From the NCBI GenBank assembly GCA_022457155.1, contig JAJGOT010000343.1:1-64000 (forward strand): a DNA stretch of 64,000 nt. Reading direction: 5' to 3'. Of the stretch, positions 56,511-63,400 are shown in pieces. The notes beneath the pieces are model-generated. The model was not told where the DNA came from. It saw only the letters and a program-made list of their open reading frames with translations, and did no database searches. Position numbers and translations under genes: made by a program. The stretch comes from Cladopsammia gracilis (taxonomy: Eukaryota > Cnidaria > Anthozoa > Scleractinia > Dendrophylliidae). How positions within the stretch are numbered: the stretch's first letter is position 1; each line of letters starts with the position of its first letter.

Positions 56511-58301
56511 ATGGGCATATTCAACAATGTAGGACGATACACAGGTGTTGACATGAGGGAATACATGAAAAATTTCAACAAACAAGTTCAACAAGGTGGT
56601 TTGAAATTAGACACCAACAATAATTATGATATCCAACAAAAACGACTGGCTAATGTTGCCGAAGGAGTTGACAATGATGACGCAATCACAAAGCACCAAG
56701 TTGACACGCTTGCAACGCAATTGCGAGCAGATTCTCTCCAGGTGGATGGGTCTTCCCATATGACTGGGGATCTTGATCTCAGGGGGCAAAAACTCATCAA
56801 CCCCGGGGAAATAGAAATGAATCGCAAATTGATCGTCAATCTGGACACTGATGAAAACCAGGATTTGTCAGCGGTGAATATGGTCACTCTGAAAAAATTC
56901 CACCCTGATGTATCAACTCATGAAGTCACGAAGGACCTGGATTTGAAAGGGCTTTTCAACGTGAAAAACTCAAAACAACAAACATGGCATGATTTGGGAG
57001 CGCATTATAACAACCTGGTTTCTTATAATGACGTCAAGAATATCTTTCTCAGCCGCAAAGAGACGTTTCCAATGGAGACGGCTTTGGATATGGGAAATCA
57101 CACCATTTTTAACGTGAAAGATCCCGAAGTTGCCGATCAGGGTGCAAATATGCGATATGTGGATGCCCAATCCGCGAAAAAGCTTTCGTTGGAAGGCGGA
57201 ACAATGACCGGAAACTTGGATATGAATTCGCAACAAATAAACAATATCGCAGCGCCAACTCTGAAGCATCAACCCACGTCAAAATCTTATGTGGACGGCA
57301 AGATAGGAGGTGTGGTAGCCCACACGATGGAATTAGAAGAGAAACTTAAAGAATATGTCAATGAATCGCATATCACGTCAACCTCTCACCCAAAGGACGC
57401 ATTCCGCTATCTGATGGAAAATGTGGATGAATCCAGCTCTGAACATGATATGGAAGTAACTGGCATAACTGATTTTTCAAATTCACCGCATCATTTCAAC
57501 AAGAAGGCTTATGACTTGAAAATAACAAAAGATCATTTCAATGAATACGATGGGAGACTTGGATTCAATATGTTCAAACTCCCAGAGGGAGAGTTTACCG
57601 TGTGCGTGGAATTCTTCCCCGCGTCAATGGATGGTGTGAGCGTCAACGTTGTGAGCGCCAGTCTGAATATCAATCAACAATCAACTAAGAAGTTTTCGGG
57701 GTATTCCAGATCCATTATCCATATGCATAAATGGAAGATCACTCCACCTGAATTTATTTTCCTGGATTTGAAATGGAGAGGAACTGCCGAATCAGCTGAA
57801 AAAGGAAATGCAAATCTGATCATATATGGCATTGCTGGTTCTCAACCTGATGTTGCAAGCAGCGTCTTCGATTTCCCTTTTGTTTTCGAAGCAGGGAAGA
57901 TGGTTATGGAGACTGACTTGGATTTGAATGGCCACAAATTGCTCAATTCAAATTTGAAGAATAATTTCATGCTGATTGGAAGATTTAGAAAATCATCTGG
58001 AGACGCCATAAATATACTTTTTGATAATTTTTTCAATGATATAGTCATCCCCATTCGATGCAAATTAATTAAAGCGTTTTCTCAAATTTTATCGAAAACA
58101 TCTTCTTTTCCACAACTAAGTTTATATCTCCCAGATAAAGAATCACAAAGTGGAACGAGGGTTAGCAGAGATAATAGAATTCAATTATTTTCTTTTTCAA
58201 ATGTTGTTTATAAGGAAGGAGAATTATTTACAGCAAGAATAGATGATCGAACATTAAATATTGGCCAGGCCCAAATCACATTTCTTTTTGAAATTATCTA
58301 G
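56511..58301 (+). CDS. Tail-fibre-like attachment protein with MTG-D-L repeats
   Basis: 596 residues from ATG 56511, one base after the ATPase stop. Three copies of a short repeat are visible: HMTGDLDLRGQKLINPG (~83), GGTMTGNLDMNSQQINNI (~229) and METDLDLNGHKLLNS (~466). The first two are linked to DDAITKHQVDTLA and KHQPTSKSYVD segments. This is the collagen-free, trimeric beta-helix repeat of phage and viral fibre proteins. The region ~330-450 and the C-terminal ~150 residues look like beta-sandwich domains, possibly the receptor-binding head. It would decorate the vertices of the particle. The family role is inferred from the repeats. Confidence 0.72.
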   Translation: MGIFNNVGRYTGVDMREYMKNFNKQVQQGGLKLDTNNNYDIQQKRLANVAEGVDNDDAITKHQVDTLATQLRADSLQVDGSSHMTGDLDLRGQKLINPGEIEMNRKLIVNLDTDENQDLSAVNMVTLKKFHPDVSTHEVTKDLDLKGLFNVKNSKQQTWHDLGAHYNNLVSYNDVKNIFLSRKETFPMETALDMGNHTIFNVKDPEVADQGANMRYVDAQSAKKLSLEGGTMTGNLDMNSQQINNIAAPTLKHQPTSKSYVDGKIGGVVAHTMELEEKLKEYVNESHITSTSHPKDAFRYLMENVDESSSEHDMEVTGITDFSNSPHHFNKKAYDLKITKDHFNEYDGRLGFNMFKLPEGEFTVCVEFFPASMDGVSVNVVSASLNINQQSTKKFSGYSRSIIHMHKWKITPPEFIFLDLKWRGTAESAEKGNANLIIYGIAGSQPDVASSVFDFPFVFEAGKMVMETDLDLNGHKLLNSNLKNNFMLIGRFRKSSGDAINILFDNFFNDIVIPIRCKLIKAFSQILSKTSSFPQLSLYLPDKESQSGTRVSRDNRIQLFSFSNVVYKEGELFTARIDDRTLNIGQAQITFLFEII

Positions 58302-58305
58302 AAAA

Positions 58306-58857
58306 ATGAGAGCGAGAGAAGCGATCGAAGGGAGCGAGCGAAGGGAGCCGAGCCGAGCGAAGGTGAAACCCACGCGAAAACAAAACATTTTTACTTTCAA
58401 TCACATCAACCCCGCAATTCGGGAAGAAGAACTGGAAGAGATCAAAAAACTTTATCGATTTTATCACAAAAGATTTTGGTGCCTGAAACGAGCGCATGGT
58501 CGATTCAAGAAAATGAATCTGCTCATAAATTTAACCTCTTCCGGCCTGGTTGCAATCGGGACGATTGCTGGGGCAACAACAATGAATCCAATCGTGTTGG
58601 GAGTGATTTCAGGAGCAGGATTAGTTTTAAAAACCGCGAATGAAATGAAGAATCTGAAAAGCAAAATTAAGATGGCGAAATTCGCTTTCACCACCTATGA
58701 AAAAACATTGAGTGATTTGCGCTTCGCTTTGCGGGGAGGAAAATTCGACAGGGATGAATTTTTGTTTTCAATGGAAGCGATTGATGGGATTGTGATTGAT
58801 TTGGGGTTGGATTTGGAAAAGTTTGAAGCTGAATGGGAGAAAAAATTTGAGGGTTGA
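58306..58857 (+). CDS. Small membrane protein with hydrophobic hairpin
   Basis: 183 residues from ATG 58306, four bases after the fibre stop. The first ~20 residues are read through the GAGCGAAGGGAGC word (REAIEGSERREPSRAK) and look like an insertion. A charged helical part with RFYHKRFWCLKRAHGRF follows. A long hydrophobic stretch (~67-103, LINLTSSGLVAIGTIAGATT then NPIVLGVISGAGLVL) could be a two-pass hairpin, and a charged C-terminal helical region ends the protein. The type recurs in Polintons with unknown role. It could sit in an internal membrane or act in lysis, but neither is shown. Confidence 0.65.
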   Translation: MRAREAIEGSERREPSRAKVKPTRKQNIFTFNHINPAIREEELEEIKKLYRFYHKRFWCLKRAHGRFKKMNLLINLTSSGLVAIGTIAGATTMNPIVLGVISGAGLVLKTANEMKNLKSKIKMAKFAFTTYEKTLSDLRFALRGGKFDRDEFLFSMEAIDGIVIDLGLDLEKFEAEWEKKFEG

Positions 58858-58935
58858 GTGAGCGAAGCGACCGAAGGGAGCCGTTGCGAGCCGGGAGTGA
58901 GCGAAGCGACCGAAGGGAGCCGTTGCGAGCCGGGA
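58858..58935. repeat. Two tandem 39-bp units built from the GAGCGAAGCGACCGAAGGGAGC word
   Basis: Two identical copies of a 39-base unit (starts 58858, 58897) directly after the membrane protein stop. Each contains GAGCGAAGCGACCGAAGGGA and CCGTTGCGAGCCGGGA. Confidence 0.93.
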
Positions 58936-58965
58936 GTGATTCAACTCCAAATGGAGTGAAATCAC
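58936..58965. terminator. Hairpin between convergent genes
   Basis: gtgattcaactcc (58936-58948) pairs at 11 of 13 positions with ggagtgaaatcac (58953-58965) over a 4-base loop. It lies between the plus-strand membrane gene and the minus-strand 53-residue gene. A terminator or 3'-end role is inferred from its position. Confidence 0.5.
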
Positions 58966-59055
58966 ACATTCCCAAGCGAACCAAAATCTGGTTCCATAAT
59001 CATTTCAACAACTTCTGCTGCTGAGAAATCTTCTTCAAAATCATTTCCATTAAAA

Positions 59056-59217
59056 TCAAAAATCTAAAAGTTCCCCAAGAAAATCTTCTGGGTGATGACC
59101 TGATTTTTCGAGTTCAAGTAAAATTTTTATTGCAAAATCGTCATTAAAATTGAGATTCATCAATTCTATAATATAATCACTGTCTTCCATCATTCTTTCG
59201 AAATCTTCTGCTTCCAT
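59056..59217 (-). CDS. Very small acidic protein, 53 residues
   Basis: ATG 59217-59215 to TGA 59058-59056. Strongly acidic and helical: MEAEDFERMMEDSDYIIELM at the start and HHPEDFLGELLDF at the end. The start has the element's TTTAAAAATG context and lies opposite the start of the 209-residue gene, 53 bp away. Acidic small proteins of this size could mimic DNA or bind a capsid partner, but no function is recognised. Downstream, a second open stretch without ATG continues to about 58960 (DFNGNDFEEDFS) and might be a decayed extension. Confidence 0.6.
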   Translation of the reverse strand: MEAEDFERMMEDSDYIIELMNLNFNDDFAIKILLELEKSGHHPEDFLGELLDF

Positions 59218-59275
59218 TTTTAAATAAGAAAAAAAATTATTATTTTTTTTTTTTTTTTACTCCATATAAAATGGA
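59213..59275. promoter_or_regulatory. Divergent promoter between the 53- and 209-residue genes
   Basis: TCCATTTT (59213-59220) and AAAATGGA (59268-59275) are mirror images enclosing both start codons. Between them lies an A8/T18-rich core. The symmetry is weaker than at 55812 and 60373. Confidence 0.6.
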
Positions 59276-59900
59276 GTTGAAGGAATTGAAAACGAACCAA
59301 ATCACAACCGAAGAACCGCAAATGAAAAAAACAATGCATCCATTTGTTGAAATCCCTCTCCGGTTCAAAGAAAGACCAATCACTCTCAAACTTGAGAAAT
59401 GCGTCTTCAAAATTCATAAGAATGAAAACGGATTTTCATTGGGAATCAATCTAGATCAATCACCCCCTGAAATCAAAGAAAAGATGAAAGAGATAGAGGG
59501 GCAGATCAGAAAGCTTGTAATGGAGAATAAGTCAAAAGTTGTTAGACAAAATTGGAGATTCGGAAATTTTTCAGAAACAGATTTCAACCTGATTAAAACG
59601 GATCGAAGCGAGATGGAAAAAGTTTGGGGAAAGTTGTGGTTGACTCAAAAAGGAAACATCAGCGTTCCATTCTCGAAATTTGGTGAAGGAGAAGTTGGGC
59701 GAAGAAAATCCATTCGGTTTGACCCGCATGATTACATTGGAGAAAAACTAACAGGGCATGTGATCTTTCGAATTTCTCGCATCTTTTGTGGAAACTGTCA
59801 ATCCATTTCATGTTCAATCAATTCAGTTTTTGTAACAAAATTCAATGGAAACGTTTCAGCGTTTGATAACTTTGAAGATACTGAGGAGGCAGACTGGTAA
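59271..59900 (+). CDS. Replication-associated protein, candidate single-strand DNA-binding protein
   Basis: 209 residues from ATG 59271. I do not recognise the family with certainty. The central part is beta-rich and basic (SKVVRQNWRFGNFSE, ISVPFSKF, GRRKSIRFDPHDY, LTGHVIFRISRIF), and the last ten residues are acidic and end in an aromatic (FDNFEDTEEADW). An acidic tail closing with an aromatic residue is a known trait of phage and bacterial single-strand binding proteins, where it recruits partners. Location next to the DNA polymerase supports a replication role. The assignment is an inference; a capsid cement protein is an alternative. Confidence 0.5.
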   Translation: MELKELKTNQITTEEPQMKKTMHPFVEIPLRFKERPITLKLEKCVFKIHKNENGFSLGINLDQSPPEIKEKMKEIEGQIRKLVMENKSKVVRQNWRFGNFSETDFNLIKTDRSEMEKVWGKLWLTQKGNISVPFSKFGEGEVGRRKSIRFDPHDYIGEKLTGHVIFRISRIFCGNCQSISCSINSVFVTKFNGNVSAFDNFEDTEEADW

Positions 59901-59924
59901 ATGAAGTGAATGAAGACTTGTAAG

Positions 59925-59951
59925 TTTTTTCATTTCAAAGAAATGAAAAAA
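59925..59951. terminator. Perfect 12-bp hairpin between convergent genes
   Basis: ttttttcatttc (59925-59936) and gaaatgaaaaaa (59940-59951) form a perfect stem with a 3-base loop, 25 bases after the 209-residue gene and 20 before the end of the minus-strand gene. It presents T or A tracts to both directions. Confidence 0.65.
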
Positions 59952-59970
59952 TAAAACGTTTTCAATGAGG

Positions 59971-60375
59971 TTAATTTTTTACCTTGATTTTTTTTCCCCT
60001 CTGATTTTCACTCAATTTTTCAATGAAGAAAACAAATTCAGGAGATTTCCATGTGAGATAATGAGTGATTTCCTCAGAATCAAGGAAATGAGTTTTCTTC
60101 TTGAGGATTTGATTGATAAAAACTTGGCTTGAAATTTTAAACTTTTCTAGTTCATCCAAATCAAAAATATCTTCTCCATCAACTTGGAAAAAAGGTTTAT
60201 CTGTTATTTCATCCTGAATGAAAAAAACTTTTCCATCTTTCCTTTTAAATTTTTTGTTTGCTCTTTTGAGAACTCTCCAAATGTTGGCAATTGGAATTCC
60301 TGTTTGCTGGCTGGCTTCCTTAAATGTATAAAAAATATTTTTTTCTTTTCCTTCTTCCTGAATCGAAAACTTCAT
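59971..60375 (-). CDS. Small DNA-binding candidate with NUMOD1-like helix-turn-helix
   Basis: 134 residues from ATG 60375; open codons upstream are on the far side of the divergent promoter. The segment YTFKEASQQTGIPIANIWRV followed by FKRKDGKVFFI has the pattern of NUMOD1-type helix-turn-helix DNA-binding modules. The C-terminal half is charged with a DLDELEKFKISSQVF helix and a WKSPEFVFFIEKL segment. It could be a regulator of the element's own promoters, since it is paired head-to-head with the polymerase gene on a dyad. This is inference. The gene ends convergently with the 209-residue gene. Confidence 0.6.
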   Translation of the reverse strand: MKFSIQEEGKEKNIFYTFKEASQQTGIPIANIWRVLKRANKKFKRKDGKVFFIQDEITDKPFFQVDGEDIFDLDELEKFKISSQVFINQILKKKTHFLDSEEITHYLTWKSPEFVFFIEKLSENQRGKKIKVKN

Positions 60376-60420
60376 TTTATTTGGGGAAATATTTTTTTTT
60401 TTATTTTCCCAAATAAAATG
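60373..60420. promoter_or_regulatory. Dyad promoter between helix-turn-helix gene and DNA polymerase
   Basis: CATTTTATTTGGGGAAATA (60373-60391) mirrors TATTTTCCCAAATAAAATG (60402-60420) at 18 of 19 positions around a 10-base T-rich centre. The outer triplets are the start codons of both genes. Confidence 0.87.
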
Positions 60421-63400
60421 AATCTGCGAGATTTGAAAAACTGGGCCCGTGAAGAAGGAATTAAGGGGTTCTCTCGAATGTCCAAAGCCGAATTGATGGA
60501 ACTTTGGGAAGAATCTCAACCCGAGGGACCGAGAAAGAAAGGAAATGTCAGCGCCCTAAAGACTTTCAAAGCCCCGAAAACCCTCCTAGATTCGAGAAAT
60601 AAAAAAATTTCAGCGCCTATTTTAGTTCCGGAAAGAAGAGATTTTCCTTCCAGAACCATTCCCAGAGCGATTGAACAAGATGTGGAAACTGTTGTCGATT
60701 GGTTGAATTGGTTGGAAAGTGTGGATGATGTTGATGTTCGGAGGAGATCGAATCCCGCGATTGAAAGATTGAAGCGGCAGATTGAGAATTTGTGGGAGAA
60801 AAACACAAAAATCAACCCCCTGAATTGGAAAAATAAAAAAATTGATGTTCCTATTTTGATTCCGGAAAGAAGACCGATTTCTGCTCAAGAAGTTCCTTCA
60901 GTCGTTCAACAAAATGTTGAAACAGTTTCTGATTGGTTGAATTGGTTGGAAACTGCTGAGATTGAGAGGCAGCCTGATCCACGAGTTGAAGCCTTGAGAA
61001 GACAGATTGCTCAGTTGCGAACTGTGGAACGAGCTTCAGCATTCAATGGATTTGCGAGAGAAATGGTCATTCCAGGAAGAGCAGGAGAACTTCCCAGAGA
61101 GTTTTTCAATCGTGTGCGGCCACAAATTGGGACCTTGTTTGAACAAAATCGATTGACCAGAGTCAAATTAATTTTAACTTGCCTGATGGCTCGGACTGAA
61201 TTAGCAACTGGTGATGAGATTGAAGAAGAAGCAAACTTTCACTCACGGGTGTTGACAAACCTTGAAGGCACTGACAGGTGGGAAGCTATTGATGAGATGA
61301 TTGAAAGAGTGATGGAGAACATGGCGACTTTTCAAATGCGAGGATCGAATTGGAGATTTGTGAGAGTGATGCAGTTGGTCATTCCATTCGCTAAATTTCA
61401 GCCTCTGCAAGGAAGTTCCTGGATGAAGCTTCCAGCGGGGTTGAAGAATAAGAGAGCGGTGGTGAACATGAAGAATGAAGATGTGGGTTGTTTCAAGTGG
61501 TGTGTGACACGAGCTCTCAACCCAGTTGAAAAGAATGCTGAAAGAATCTCAATCGAATTGAGAGAACAAAGCAGGGAGTTGGATTGGAATGGGTTGTCTT
61601 TCCCAACACCCCTGAGTGACATTGGGAAGTTTGAACGAAGGAACCCTGGATTGGCCGTGAATGTCTTTGGGTATGAAGGTGGAACTGTCTTTCCTTTAAG
61701 AATCTCCCGAAAAGATGGACAAAAGATTGACCTGTTATGGTTGAAAAAGCATGAGGATGAACTGGAGAAAACTCATTATTGCTTGATCACCAGCCTCAGC
61801 CGGCTTTTAGGAAAGCAAGTGTCGCAACACAAGGGTGCAGTTATGTTTTGCCGGAGATGCTTGAACCACTTTCCCGATGATGAGAAGTTGAAGCGGCATG
61901 AAGAGTCTTGCTCCCAGTTTGAAGCTGTGAAAATTGTTATGCCAAATGAAGGGAGTGTGGTGAAGTTCAAAAACTACAACAGGAAGATGGAATTTCCATT
62001 TGTGATCTTTGCTGACTTTGAAGCAAAGCAGCTGCCAATCTCATCAGTGCAGCCACCAGGTGAGAACTCTTTCACTGAAAAGTTTCAGAAACATGTGGCT
62101 TGTTCCTTTGCGTTTCATTTGGTGACGGACTTTGTGAAAAGAAAACCTGTCTTGTTTAGAGCAGAAAGTGATGAAGAGGATGTTGGGAAGAAGTTTGTTG
62201 AAGAATTAACTCAGTTTGTGTTTGATATCCAAGAGGAGGTGAAATTCCCTAAGAGGATGGAATTTGGGAGAAAAGAACGAAAACAGTTTGAGGAAGCAAC
62301 GTGTTGCTGGATATGCGAAAAAGAATTTACAGTGGATGATAAGCGAGTTCGAGACCACTGCCATTTCACTGGGAAATTCAGAGGAGCAGCCCATGAATCT
62401 TGCAACCTGAATTTCAGAAAACCTAAATTCACCCCAGTCGTGTTCCACAACTTGAAGGGATATGACGCGCACTTCATTGTGAAAAGCTTGGGGTTGACGC
62501 CAGGAGATATCACTTGCCTCCCAAACAATGAGGAAAAATATATTTCCTTCTCCAAGAAGATAAAAATTGGGGAAATAGAACAAGGGATGCTTAAACCACC
62601 TAAAATAATTTGGCATGAAATTCGGTTCTTGGATTCAGCTGCATTCATGGCAGCACCCTTGGGAAACTTGGTGAGAAACTTGAGGGATGATGACTTCATT
62701 GAAACGCGAAGAGTGTTTGGAGAGAAGTGGAAGTTGTTCAAACAGAAAGGAATCTTCCCATATGAGTGGCTGAATTCAGTGGAGAAATTTAAGGAGAAAG
62801 AACTCCCTGAAAAAGAGGCCTTCTATTCGGCGTTGAATAATGAAGGAGTTAGTGATGACGACTGGCAACATGCAAAACGGGTTTGGGACGAGATGGGAAT
62901 GGATAACATGGGTGACTTCCATGATGCCTATCTGAAGGCGGATGTCACTCTGTTAGCGGATGTGTTTCAGGAATTCAGAAAGGTGTGCCGGACTCATTAT
63001 AACTTGGATCCAGCTTGGTTTTTCACTTCCCCTGGTTTGGCATGGGATGCAGCATTGAAAGAAAGTGGAGTGGAATTGGAACTGTTGACCGACCCAGAAA
63101 TGCTGCTTTTCTTCGAACGAGGAATTCGAGGAGGAGTTTCAACGATCTTCCATCGAAAGGCAAACGCCAACAACAAGTTCATGGGAGATGACTTCGATGA
63201 AAATCAGCCATCAAAGTATCTAGCTTATTGGGACGCGAATGGACTATATGCATGGGCCATGTCAAATCCATTGCCAGTTGGGAGCTTCCAGTGGATGACT
63301 GAAGATGAATTGGAAAGATGGAGCGATGAAAGTTGCGTACTGGAAGTGGATGTGGATATCCCCAAAGAGTTGCATGACCATTTCAATGATTTCCCACCGC

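Noticed and set aside
58688..58984. 98-codon minus-strand frame with repeated Arg/Ser/Leu phrases
   Set aside because: It is the reverse reading of the two tandem 39-bp GAGCGAAGCGA units and the end of the membrane protein gene.
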